From: Clostridiales bacterium UBA1390
GTDB taxonomy: Bacteria; Bacillota; Clostridia; Lachnospirales; Bianqueaceae
Length of the DNA stretch: 15,924 bases
Assembly: GCA_002305315.1 (NCBI GenBank)
Contig: DBQQ01000051.1
Span: forward strand, 1 to 15,924
Reading direction: 5' to 3'
Below, piece after piece: positions 7,238 through 15,924 of this stretch (positions within the stretch are counted from its first letter, which is position 1; every line of letters starts with the position of its first letter). The notes beneath the pieces were generated by a model. It had not been told where the DNA came from. It saw only the letters and a list, made by a program, of their open reading frames with translations, and searched no databases. A program made the translations under genes and the position numbers.

Positions 7238-8358
7238 TCTCTCTCCTCCTTGATTGAATCCAATGCTGCTGCGATATCCGTACACATGATCAGGAATGCC
7301 CCCATACCATGCAGGTCATTCTCACTGGTCGGACGCGCGCAATAGTGCGCGTAATCGCCTACGCCTGTGCCTACGCAGATATTATCGACAATGATACCCT
7401 GTTCATTATAGCGCAGACGATCGATGATGCCATGATATCCCTTGACGGCTACATCCATGTACTTTTCATCCATCAGTCCCATCTTAATCGCGCGCGCGAT
7501 AGCTGCAGAATACAGACAAGTACAGGAAGATTCCACCCAGTTGCCTTCCTGCCCACCCTTGTCCACGACCTGATACCACAGTCCTGTCACCTCATCCTGA
7601 TACGGGATCAGCTCCGTCAGAAGATCCACCGTCAACCGAATGATCTCCTTACGATCCTTATGATCCTCCGGCAGGAATACCAGCTCGTCCAGCATAGCGA
7701 TCGGCACCCAACCGATGGAACGTCCCCAGAACTCCGGAGACTTGCCGGTGACCGGATCCGCCCAGGAAGCCTTACGAGACGCGTCATACGCATGATACCA
7801 CAGTCCGGTCTTCTCATCCTTCGTAAACTTTTCCATCAGAAGCGCCTGATTCGTCACAAAATCGAAGTATTCCGGATGATTGAATTTCGCTGCATATTCT
7901 GCACAGATCGGACCGCCCATGTAGAGGCCATCCAGCCACATCTGATTCGGACAACTGGGATCCTTATGCCACAGTCCGCCTTCCGGCGTCTTCGGCAGGT
8001 TATAAATCGTAGGTACCAGGACATCGAGTGCCTTTTTATAACGCTCATCCCCTGTCTTTTCATACAGCTCATAGAGCAGAATGCCTGGCTGAATATCATC
8101 CATCTGACCTGGATCCCACTGAATAATCGTCCCATCCGGACGAACCTCATGATCCACCCAGGCCTTATAGTAATCATAATACTTCTTGTCTCCCGTCAGA
8201 TGCCAGGTCTTCTGCACGCCTGACAGGAATACTCCTTGATGATAATGAAACCGATCCTTCGGAGGCAGATCCTCTGGAGCGAACTTCCTCATCATCGTAT
8301 CACAAGCCATCTGGGCATATTCCACCGCCTTGTGATCTTTGTACATAGAACCATTCAT
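7234..8358 (-). CDS. GH105 unsaturated glycuronyl hydrolase, copy B
   Basis: 374 residues from ATG 8358 with AAGGAGG 9 nt upstream; a second ATG four codons in is possible. It carries the same motifs as copy A: DDIQPG near 87-92, MWLDGLYM with the catalytic-type Asp near 143, and the GRSIGWVPIAMLDEL block. Relative to copy A it has one extra residue near 134 (DPSCPNQMW against DRYPNQMW) and a short C-terminal SIKEERE tail, which creates the 4-nt overlap with copy A. It follows the beta-galactosidase gene by 24 nt, in the same operon. The differing middle region includes parts of the barrel entrance, so the copies may accept different neighbouring sugars; this is inference. No signal peptide. 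Confidence 0.92.
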   Translation of the reverse strand: MNGSMYKDHKAVEYAQMACDTMMRKFAPEDLPPKDRFHYHQGVFLSGVQKTWHLTGDKKYYDYYKAWVDHEVRPDGTIIQWDPGQMDDIQPGILLYELYEKTGDERYKKALDVLVPTIYNLPKTPEGGLWHKDPSCPNQMWLDGLYMGGPICAEYAAKFNHPEYFDFVTNQALLMEKFTKDEKTGLWYHAYDASRKASWADPVTGKSPEFWGRSIGWVPIAMLDELVFLPEDHKDRKEIIRLTVDLLTELIPYQDEVTGLWYQVVDKGGQEGNWVESSCTCLYSAAIARAIKMGLMDEKYMDVAVKGYHGIIDRLRYNEQGIIVDNICVGTGVGDYAHYCARPTSENDLHGMGAFLIMCTDIAAALDSIKEERE

Positions 8359-8382
8359 GATAAAAATCCTCCTTCTATATAT

Positions 8383-11454
<3,072 letters not shown>

Positions 11455-11478
11455 TTAACCTCTGTTTTTCTCCCCTCT

Positions 11479-11507
11479 AATGTACCACATTCTGCAACAA
11501 AAGGCAA
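11479..11507 (-). promoter_or_regulatory. Promoter of the beta-galactosidase operon
   Basis: Read on the minus strand: TTGCCT (plus 11502-11507), a 17-nt spacer, then TACATT (plus 11479-11484), preceded by TGG as an extended -10. It would start transcription about 35 nt before the GTG start. No other good promoter is visible before the GH105 genes. Confidence 0.65.
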
Positions 11508-11535
11508 TGAAATTTTCCGTTTCCCGTTGCCTTTT
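11499..11535. repeat. Inverted repeat joining two divergent -35 elements
   Basis: AAAAGGCAA (11499-11507) and TTGCCTTTT (11527-11535) are perfect reverse complements separated by 19 nt. Each arm contains the -35 element of one of the two divergent promoters, so a dimeric regulator bound here could affect both. The spacing of the arm centres is 28 nt, a little under three helical turns. Confidence 0.6.
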
Positions 11536-11554
11536 TCAGAAAAACTGTTATAAT
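11527..11554 (+). promoter_or_regulatory. Promoter of the metallophosphoesterase-abrB unit
   Basis: TTGCCT (11527-11532), a 16-nt spacer and a consensus TATAAT (11549-11554) preceded by TGT, which makes an extended -10. Transcription would start near 11561, about 45 nt before the TTG start of the phosphoesterase gene. Confidence 0.8.
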
Positions 11555-11604
11555 AGGTACATCTAACCATGTTTTGCATGACTGTGGAAAAGGGGGGGAT
11601 TCGA

Positions 11605-12213
11605 TTGAAGATTTTACTGCTGGCAGACACCGAATCTGAATCACTTTGGGAGTACTTTGATAAGAGCAAGATTGCGGATTATTCTCTCATCCTGTCTGCG
11701 GGAGATCTCCATGGTGAGTATCTTTCCTTTCTGGCCACGTTTGCTCATGTTCCCGTCTTATATGTTCACGGGAACCATGATACGCGCTATGTACACCGGC
11801 CTCCAGAAGGATGTCTCTGTATCGAAGACACGGTGTTTGAATATCGCGGTATCCGCATTCTGGGGCTTGGCGGTTCCATGCGATATCGTCCTGGCGAAAC
11901 CTGCCAATACTCCGAAAAAGAAATGCGCAAACGCATCGCCAAGCTGCGCAAGCCATTGCGCAAGTCTAAAGGATTTGATATTTTATTAGCCCATTCCCCA
12001 GCCTATGGCTTAGGAGACGGACAGGATCTGCCGCATCAGGGGTTTGAATGCTTTTTAGACCTCATGGACCGTTATCATCCTGCTTATCTCATTCATGGAC
12101 ATGTACATGCGAACTATGGCCGAAACTTTGAACGAATTCATCATTATAAAGATACAACCATCATCAACTGCTACGAAAAGTGGGAGATTGAATTTCCATC
12201 TTCCGCCGAATAA
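11605..12213 (+). CDS. Metallophosphoesterase family protein
   Basis: 202 residues from TTG 11605, chosen because a G-rich RBS (AAGGGGGGG) lies 7 nt upstream and the protein then starts in the expected first strand, MKILLLADTES; the upstream ATG at 11569 adds a non-family leader. Calcineurin-like motifs are present: GDLHGEYL (33-40), GNHD (56-59), LLAHSP with H130, and HGHVH (165-169). The first motif reads D8-T-E10 rather than the usual D-x-H, a variant I recall in clostridial relatives, so the metal site may differ. It is a cytoplasmic protein with an unknown phosphoester substrate. It has its own extended -10 promoter and is followed 15 nt later by an AbrB-like gene, probably in one transcript. 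Confidence 0.87.
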   Translation: MKILLLADTESESLWEYFDKSKIADYSLILSAGDLHGEYLSFLATFAHVPVLYVHGNHDTRYVHRPPEGCLCIEDTVFEYRGIRILGLGGSMRYRPGETCQYSEKEMRKRIAKLRKPLRKSKGFDILLAHSPAYGLGDGQDLPHQGFECFLDLMDRYHPAYLIHGHVHANYGRNFERIHHYKDTTIINCYEKWEIEFPSSAE

Positions 12214-12228
12214 AATGAGGAGTACATT

Positions 12229-12480
12229 ATGTCGGAACAACGCCGTATAATCCATATTTCATCTAAACATCAGATTACAATACCCAGCCAATTCTTTGAA
12301 GCCCTTCATTTTCAAGATACCGTCGAATGCATCTGTAAGGATCATGAGTTGATTTTACGGCCTATCCATAAACAGTCTGAACGAGAAAAATCAGCGCGTC
12401 TGTTGGAATCTCTCATTGAACAGGGACTCTCCGGCGATACCCTTCTTCATGCATTTATGGCAGAATCAGAATCTGATTAA
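12229..12480 (+). CDS. AbrB/MazE/SpoVT-type DNA-binding protein
   Basis: 83 residues. Residues about 7-46 form a swapped-hairpin AbrB domain (ISSKHQITIPSQFFEALHF, then VECICKDHELILRPI). The remaining 35 residues are charged and helical, as in MazE-type antitoxins, where this tail holds the toxin. ATG 12229 has GAGGAG 6 nt upstream. The gene lies 15 nt after the metallophosphoesterase and is probably cotranscribed with it. No toxin gene follows: the next gene is an XRE regulator with its own promoter. It may therefore be a transition-state-type regulator or an orphan antitoxin. Its last codons contain the short palindrome AATCAGA-A-TCTGATT. Confidence 0.8.
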   Translation: MSEQRRIIHISSKHQITIPSQFFEALHFQDTVECICKDHELILRPIHKQSEREKSARLLESLIEQGLSGDTLLHAFMAESESD

Positions 12481-12528
12481 ATTTCGCTCTATTCGTTTTG
12501 TAGTAATTTTATCCTTTTTGTAACCTTT

Positions 12529-12570
12529 TTACCATTCTTTCCTAATTTGTGCTACAATGTGTATATTGTA
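12529..12570 (+). promoter_or_regulatory. Promoter and candidate operator of the first XRE gene
   Basis: TGC-TACAAT (-10 at 12553-12558) is an extended -10 with only a weak -35 (TTACCA, 12529-12534, 18-nt spacer). The -10 is also the left arm of a perfect inverted repeat, TACAAT-N6-ATTGTA (12553-12570). A palindrome over the -10 and start site is a typical place for autorepression by an XRE dimer. The link to the downstream gene is inferred. Confidence 0.6.
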
Positions 12571-12598
12571 TTCTCCATTATTAGAAAGGATGTCCATT

Positions 12599-12916
12599 AT
12601 GTCAGCTATACTTGCCGGTCGACTCTCTGTGTTGCGTACGCAGCGTGGATTCTCTCAAAGACAGATTGCTAATTATATCGGTATCTCCTCGCAAAGCTGT
12701 TCTCATTATGAGACTGGCCGGCGAACTCCAGATATTTTCACCCTTCATCGTTTGGCACAGTTCTATCATGTTCCGATGGAATACCTTCTGTGTCCTGAGA
12801 AAATAGATCCTTCTCAACCACTTTCTCAGTCGATTCGCAGCTTATCCAATAGTGATCTGGCACATCTTGGCGTATATCTGGACTTTCTGGCTTATAAACG
12901 ACAGAATCAGTCATAA
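12599..12916 (+). CDS. XRE-family transcriptional regulator 1
   Basis: 105 residues from ATG 12599, chosen because AAGGA (12586-12590) lies 8 nt upstream; the ATG codons at 12557 and 12590 fall in the -10 and in the RBS. An HTH of the Cro/cI type covers about residues 8-63 (LSVLRTQRGFSQRQIANYIGIS, then HYETGRRTPDIFTLHRLAQFY), ending in the common MEYLL. The last 40 residues are a short helical tail, probably for dimerisation. It is a paralogue of the next gene, which starts 37 nt later. A palindrome overlaps its promoter, so it may repress itself. The regulated genes are unknown; the neighbouring phosphoesterase, AbrB-like and MATE genes are candidates. Confidence 0.88.
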   Translation: MSAILAGRLSVLRTQRGFSQRQIANYIGISSQSCSHYETGRRTPDIFTLHRLAQFYHVPMEYLLCPEKIDPSQPLSQSIRSLSNSDLAHLGVYLDFLAYKRQNQS

Positions 12917-12953
12917 ATATATTTAATATACATAGAAAGGGGTTGCTGTTTTC

Positions 12954-13277
12954 ATGAATTTGGATTCGTTCGCTCAGACTTTAGGAGATCGTCTTCGTAC
13001 CTATCGGGAAAGGGCTGGACTTACGCAATCGGATGTAGCGGATATGCTCAATATAACGGCTCAAGCCTATTCTCATTACGAAACAGGACGCCGAGCCCCC
13101 TCTCCGGATAATTTCTATCGCATCGCGCAAATTTATCACACCTCTATGGAGTATCTCCTGACAGGGGAACAGGATTCCTCTCTTCAGCTGGTTCAGCAAA
13201 TCTCCGATTTATCCCAAGAAGACCAGGAAGATGTAGAACAGTTTATCCGCTTTCTGCAATCTCGACATCTATATTAA
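12954..13277 (+). CDS. XRE-family transcriptional regulator 2
   Basis: 107 residues. The HTH is at about 11-66 (RLRTYRERAGLTQSDVADMLNIT, then HYETGRRAPSPDNFYRIAQIYH), again followed by MEYLL. The C-terminal tail is acidic (LSQEDQEDVEQFIRFL), a segment typical of clostridial XRE regulators. AAAGGGG lies 11 nt before ATG 12954, a somewhat long spacing. It shares HYETGRR-x-P and AQ-x-YH-xx-MEYLL with the preceding protein, so the two arose by duplication or belong to one subfamily, and they could form heterodimers. It is probably read from the same promoter as XRE 1 and ends at a strong terminator whose left arm begins in its stop codon. Confidence 0.88.
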   Translation: MNLDSFAQTLGDRLRTYRERAGLTQSDVADMLNITAQAYSHYETGRRAPSPDNFYRIAQIYHTSMEYLLTGEQDSSLQLVQQISDLSQEDQEDVEQFIRFLQSRHLY

Positions 13278-13321
13278 AATGAAACCGGCTCGCGAGTGAT
13301 TGCGCGAGCCGGTTTCATTTT
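13276..13321. terminator. Bidirectional terminator between XRE 2 and the MATE gene
   Basis: A perfect 19-bp stem joins AAAATGAAACCGGCTCGCG (13276-13294) and its reverse complement (13303-13321) around an 8-nt loop. The A/T ends give U-runs on both strands. It separates two convergent genes whose stops are at 13277 and 13324, and serves both. Confidence 0.93.
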
Positions 13322-13323
13322 GC

Positions 13324-14694
13324 TTATTTTCTTCCGATCACCGAATAGTTGAGCCATTTCTTGCTAACAAATCGCTTTGTGAAAATGATGGCTCGCACGC
13401 CCCAGTCAGAGAACATCCCAATCCAGGCTGCCACGATCCCCATATGCATCACATTGCAAAGGAAGATCGTCAATGTCACCCGGAAAAGCCACATGGTCAG
13501 ACAGGATACGATCATGGCAAATTTCACATCGCCTGCCGCTCTCAGCCCATAGGTGAATACAAAGGATGGCACCCAGAAGATCGGCTTTACAATCGAGATC
13601 AGGAGCATCACATGCAGAAACTGTTCCATACTCTCCGGCGTCATACCGGAAAGGATCGCTGTGGGTCTTGCCGCCAGATACATCGCCAGACAACTGATGA
13701 TCAACGCGATCTCCGCAATGAGTGCGAATTTTTTCACATAATAGACGGCCTCTTCCTTCTCTCCAGCTCCCATACACTGTCCTACCACCGTCATCAGACC
13801 GATGCCTGTCCCTACCGCAGCAACACCGTTGAGGTTCTCAAAGGTATTGGCCATAGCTTGCGCCGCCATCGCCGTGGTTCCCAACGTCGAGATCGTAGAC
13901 TGGATCGCCAGTTTTCCAAACTGAAACATCCCGTTCTCAATGCCGGAGGGGATTCCAATGCGCAAGATATTGCGAATGAGCGACATCTGCGGCCGGATTT
14001 TGCGATACTCTTTGACCACAATCGGCTGTATTCCCTTTGGATGCGCCAGCCGCCACATGACAACCAACGCACAGAAAGCCCGCGCTGCCAGTGTAGAAAT
14101 CGCCGCACCCGCGACGCCCATCTGTAACCACAGAACCAGCACTACGTTACCTATGATATTGAACACATTCGCTAAAGCCGACATCAGCATGGGGAACCTC
14201 GTCTGTCCCTGCGCCCGAAAGATGGAAGACCCTGAGTCATACAACGCAATAAACGGATATGACAACGCCGAGAAGAAGAAATAGACTTCCGCCGCGTCCA
14301 GCACCTCTTCCTCCACCGCGCCGAAGATCAGGCTCAACATGGATCGATTCAGCACGATACATAAAAGCATGATCACCGCCGATAGAAATGTGATCACCAA
14401 CAATGTCTGCCTGGCCGCCCTGTTCGCATTCTCCGTCTCCTGATGCCCCAAGTATTGGGCACAGACGATCGTACCGCCGGCTCCCATAGCATAGAAAACC
14501 TGAATCACCAGAACATTGATCGAATCCACCAGCGATACAGCCGAGATCGCCGCTGGCCCCACATGGGTAACCATCACCGTATTGACCATGCCCATCATCG
14601 TGATCAGAAGCTGTTCTGCCATCAATGGCAGCAACATCGCCATAATCTGACGAGTACTCATGCGATGTGTCATTTGCGTCTTCAAAGCATTCAT
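13324..14694 (-). CDS. MATE-family efflux transporter
   Basis: 456 residues from ATG 14694, with AGGTGGG 7 nt upstream; a GTG four codons earlier lies inside that RBS. The protein is hydrophobic throughout, with about 12 membrane segments in two similar halves, as in MATE/NorM/DinF transporters, which use a sodium or proton gradient to export cationic compounds. Family features include the MLLPLMAEQLLITMMGMVNTVMV first helix, GAGGTIVCAQYLG near 75-90, a repeat-half start IGIPSGIENGMFQ near 245, and VGQCMGAGEKEEA near 310. The substrate cannot be told from the sequence. The gene follows a leader of about 250 nt made largely of two tandem structured repeats, so expression may be controlled by the leader RNA. 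It is the only gene between that promoter and the terminator at 13276-13321. Confidence 0.94.
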   Translation of the reverse strand: MNALKTQMTHRMSTRQIMAMLLPLMAEQLLITMMGMVNTVMVTHVGPAAISAVSLVDSINVLVIQVFYAMGAGGTIVCAQYLGHQETENANRAARQTLLVITFLSAVIMLLCIVLNRSMLSLIFGAVEEEVLDAAEVYFFFSALSYPFIALYDSGSSIFRAQGQTRFPMLMSALANVFNIIGNVVLVLWLQMGVAGAAISTLAARAFCALVVMWRLAHPKGIQPIVVKEYRKIRPQMSLIRNILRIGIPSGIENGMFQFGKLAIQSTISTLGTTAMAAQAMANTFENLNGVAAVGTGIGLMTVVGQCMGAGEKEEAVYYVKKFALIAEIALIISCLAMYLAARPTAILSGMTPESMEQFLHVMLLISIVKPIFWVPSFVFTYGLRAAGDVKFAMIVSCLTMWLFRVTLTIFLCNVMHMGIVAAWIGMFSDWGVRAIIFTKRFVSKKWLNYSVIGRK

Positions 14695-14943
14695 CTTGTT
14701 TCCCACCTGATTCTATAGATCTCGACTTTTCATATTTCTGTTTTCTCGGACCCATGAAGTACATAACTAGTGCCTGTCGGAGTTTGACGCCCTTTGGCGG
14801 CAAACTCACGGCGTGGCTCAATCGCTACGACACTTGAAAACTGTCAAGCCACCATATGCACAAGTGCATGTCGGAGTTTGGCGCCTTTGGCGGCAAACTC
14901 ACGGCGTGGCTCAATCGCTACGGCGCTTGAAAACTGTCAAGCC
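14695..14943 (-). promoter_or_regulatory. Candidate structured 5' leader of the MATE gene
   Basis: From the predicted start near 14943 to the MATE ATG the RNA contains two tandem structured units (14945-14863, then 14852-14769) joined by a small TGCA-caag-TGCA hairpin, and then about 60 nt of unstructured A-rich sequence with the RBS. In the first-transcribed unit GGCGTGGCT and AGCCACGCC form a 9-bp stem enclosing a CTTGA/TCAAG hairpin. A second hairpin follows, GAGTTTG ... CAAACTC with an inner CGCC/GGCG stem. No clear terminator follows the units. It could be a riboswitch-like regulator or merely a repeat that happens to be transcribed. No known riboswitch is recognised. Confidence 0.4.
14769..14852. 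repeat. Tandem structured repeat, unit 1
   Basis: 84 bp beginning AGTGCCTGTCGG and ending GTCAAGCCAC. It matches unit 2 except for four substitutions and one inserted C, about 94% identity. It holds the same two hairpins, but the outer stem is shortened to 6 bp (GTGGCT/AGCCAC). Confidence 0.9.
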
Positions 14944-14945
14944 AC
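14863..14945. repeat. Tandem structured repeat, unit 2
   Basis: 83 bp beginning AGTGCATGTCGG and ending GTCAAGCCAC, offset from unit 1 by 94 bp. Its outer stem is the stronger one (9 bp if the bases to 14948 are included). On the minus strand it begins at the predicted transcription start. Confidence 0.9.
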
Positions 14946-14949
14946 GCCT

Positions 14950-14978
14950 ATTATACCGATTTCTTCTTTCAATTACAA
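14950..14978 (-). promoter_or_regulatory. Promoter of the MATE leader
   Basis: On the minus strand TTGTAA (plus 14973-14978), a 17-nt spacer and a consensus TATAAT (plus 14950-14955). The start would fall near 14943, within the first bases of the repeat unit. The -35 overlaps the end of the doubtful 53-codon ORF. Confidence 0.7.
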
Positions 14979-15130
14979 GATGCAGACCCTACGGACAGGC
15001 CCCCATCATGGGAGACCTGTCCGCACTCTTCTGTCAACTTTTCTGATTCTCCTAAAGATTTTCTCATTACGATTGGCAGATTGACGGTCCGCTCGATTTT
15101 CTCCTTTTCTTTCGTCTCTTTTTTATCCAT
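14969..15130 (-). CDS. Possible small charged protein (53 codons)
   Basis: Begins MDKKETKEKEKIERTVNLP and ends SVGSASCN. The start at ATG 15130 has GAAGGA 6 nt upstream and lies 37 nt after the DUF6514-like gene, which would make a short operon. The N-terminal third is highly charged; the rest is unremarkable, with no recognisable domain. A long inverted repeat (14992-15023) occupies its last third, and its final codons overlap the promoter of the MATE leader, which argues against strong coding constraint. Kept as doubtful. Confidence 0.3.
   Translation of the reverse strand: MDKKETKEKEKIERTVNLPIVMRKSLGESEKLTEECGQVSHDGGLSVGSASCN
14992..15023. repeat. Long inverted repeat upstream of the MATE promoter
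   Basis: CGGACAGG (14992-14999) pairs with CCTGTCCG (15016-15023), and the loop contains CCCAT-C-ATGGG, so a two-part hairpin can form. No T-run follows on either strand. It could be a weak terminator of the upstream DUF6514-like transcript, or a protein-binding site just upstream of the MATE promoter. Confidence 0.6.
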
Positions 15131-15167
15131 CTCCTTTCCTTCTGAAATCCTAAAAACCAAGGATTTC

Positions 15168-15395
15168 TTACAAATTTTCCCCACAGAAGAACTCGTCGTC
15201 GATCACATCCTGAATATGTAATACAGACAACTCTTCCCGGTTACAGCGTTCTACAAAATCCGCCACGCGCTTCTGATCCAGAGAGATATCTGAAATCGTG
15301 CAAAGCACTTCCTCGCCTTCGCAAACCTGAACGCCATAGGACACATAACTTCCCACCTCTTCCATCCAGTGGGTCTCGGCCATCAAGCTGTACAT
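15168..15395 (-). CDS. DUF6514-like small protein
   Basis: 75 residues beginning MYSLMAETHWMEEVGSYVSYG. The central pattern (SYGVQV, then ISDISLDQKRVADFVERCNREELSVLHIQDVIDD) matches what I recall of DUF6514, a family of small clostridial proteins of unknown function. It looks cytoplasmic, with an alpha/beta character and no membrane segment. ATG 15395 has AGGAGG (plus 15405-15410) 9 nt upstream, a strong RBS. A GGGATA/TATCCC hairpin sits just before the RBS in the leader. The next ORF downstream, 37 nt away, is doubtful. The family name rests on memory, not a search. Confidence 0.7.
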   Translation of the reverse strand: MYSLMAETHWMEEVGSYVSYGVQVCEGEEVLCTISDISLDQKRVADFVERCNREELSVLHIQDVIDDEFFCGENL

Positions 15396-15573
15396 GGATA
15401 CACACCTCCTTTCCTCGCGGGGATATTTTCTATCCCATATATAAAATCAAAAACGAGCGCGAAATTTCACGTTTTTCGCCCTTTTGAATTGTAAACATTT
15501 TTTGAACTTTATAGCCCGCTAAATCAGAGGCTTTCCGCGCTTTCATTCATTTCCATTTTTCTCCAAAATTCAA

Positions 15574-15619
15574 AAAAGTAATAGAACCAAGCGCAAAGAA
15601 ACTTTCTTTTATTACTTTT
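15574..15619 (-). terminator. AT-rich stem-loop, possible terminator
   Basis: AAAAGTAATAGAA (15574-15586) can pair with TTTTATTACTTTT (15607-15619) over 13 positions with one G-T pair and a 20-nt loop. On the minus strand the stem runs into TTTTTT, so it could end a transcript coming from beyond the right edge. The stem is poor in G and C, which lowers confidence. Confidence 0.4.
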
Positions 15620-15705
15620 GTTCTGCAATTGATGAAGATTATTGTATACTCCATATACGTGCTGTCTTTTATCTCTTTTTATTTCCTCGGAAAAGGAATT
15701 TGTAT

Positions 15706-15885
15706 ATGTTATATATTTCCAAAGCCTCTTTATGTGTCTCTTTGTCGATTCGGTGCCTTTTGTGCTTGTGTGGAATGATGGAGACTGGGATGTGCTTTCT
15801 TGATATGTTATTTCAGAGTTTATACAGTATTGCCATTATTTTCGGTGTGAATTGTTACAGCGTTCATTTTTACCACTATTTATAA
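15706..15885 (+). CDS. Doubtful small hydrophobic ORF
   Basis: 59 codons beginning MLYISKASLCVSLS and ending VHFYHYL. It is rich in Cys, Leu and Tyr, with one or two possible membrane segments. AAAAGGAA (15691-15698) lies 7 nt before ATG 15706. No family is recognised, and AT-rich non-coding DNA easily yields such an ORF. Listed only because of the RBS. Confidence 0.2.
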   Translation: MLYISKASLCVSLSIRCLLCLCGMMETGMCFLDMLFQSLYSIAIIFGVNCYSVHFYHYL

Positions 15886-15924
15886 TGGGAATTTACAGCT
15901 CAGACAGCCACCTTGGGCGGATAT

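Larger units (their letters stand above)
15396..15924. other. AT-rich intergenic region with hairpins
   Basis: No convincing gene is seen in these 529 bp. It holds the DUF6514-like leader with the GGGATA-TTTTC-TATCCC hairpin (15420-15436), an AAAAACG ... CGTTTTT inverted repeat (15449-15455, 15470-15476), the stem-loop at 15574-15619, a short GTATA-ctcca-TATAC palindrome (15644-15658), and one small hydrophobic ORF on the plus strand with a reasonable RBS. I could not place a promoter for the DUF6514-like gene with confidence. Confidence 0.6.

Noticed and set aside
6191..8223. Plus-strand ORFs of 150-304 codons opposite the GH105 genes
   Set aside because: They occur at matching places opposite both duplicated genes and are shadows of their codon pattern; the minus-strand proteins carry clear GH105 motifs.
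13300..14127. Plus-strand ORF of 275 codons opposite the MATE gene
   Set aside because: Its composition is low-complexity and rich in His, Arg and Asp, and it starts inside the terminator; the opposite strand encodes a clear membrane transporter.
14695..14943. Assignment of the MATE leader to a guanidine riboswitch class
   Set aside because: The context fits (efflux gene), but I could not match the conserved nucleotides of any known guanidine class, so no name is given.
14769..14945. Repeat pair as a CRISPR array or as a protein-coding repeat (open frames run through 14794-15084)
   Set aside because: Only two units, each 83-84 bp with a 10-bp gap, so not CRISPR geometry. The open frames result from the repeat being duplicated and have no ribosome binding site.

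Overview
The window reads as a chromosomal segment of a low-to-mid GC Firmicute, most likely a gut clostridium of the Lachnospiraceae type. The reasons are strong AGGAGG-type ribosome binding sites, use of TTG and GTG starts, a TnpV transposon relic, a DUF6514-like small protein, and a glycan-degradation operon typical of gut commensals. This assignment is inference from gene content only. No rRNA, tRNA or CRISPR array was seen.

Layout. (1) 1-4400, plus strand: the tail of a type I restriction locus. An AT-rich gene of the DUF3644 type, with a HEPN-like R-x4-H motif, is followed 5 nt later by a full-length hsdR. The hsdM and hsdS genes are not in the window and would be expected to the left. 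The locus closes with a structured 3' region and a strong bidirectional terminator. (2) 4403-5217, minus strand: a decayed transposon fragment, consisting of a frameshifted tnpV whose stop overlaps the start of a 57-codon gene. (3) 5218-11436, minus strand: a carbohydrate operon in the order GH2 beta-galactosidase, GH105 copy B, GH105 copy A (4-nt overlap), an internal terminator, then a PHP-domain phosphoesterase. The enzymes lack signal peptides, so they probably finish cytoplasmic breakdown of imported oligosaccharides with galactose and unsaturated uronic acid ends, for example from rhamnogalacturonan or a similar glycan. (4) 11605-13277, plus strand: a metallophosphoesterase and an AbrB/MazE-like protein, then two paralogous XRE regulators. 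The metallophosphoesterase promoter is divergent from the beta-galactosidase promoter, and the two -35 elements lie in the arms of one perfect inverted repeat. (5) 13276-14978, minus strand: a bidirectional terminator, then a MATE efflux transporter. Its predicted promoter starts transcription at the edge of two tandem, highly similar, structured 84-bp units, which gives a leader of about 250 nt. (6) 14969-15924: a doubtful 53-codon ORF, a DUF6514-like gene, and about 530 bp of AT-rich, largely non-coding DNA with hairpins.

The points most worth following up are the HEPN-motif gene coupled to hsdR (a position comparable to that of the PrrC anticodon nuclease), the duplicated structured leader in front of the MATE gene, and the symmetric divergent promoter between beta-galactosidase and metallophosphoesterase.
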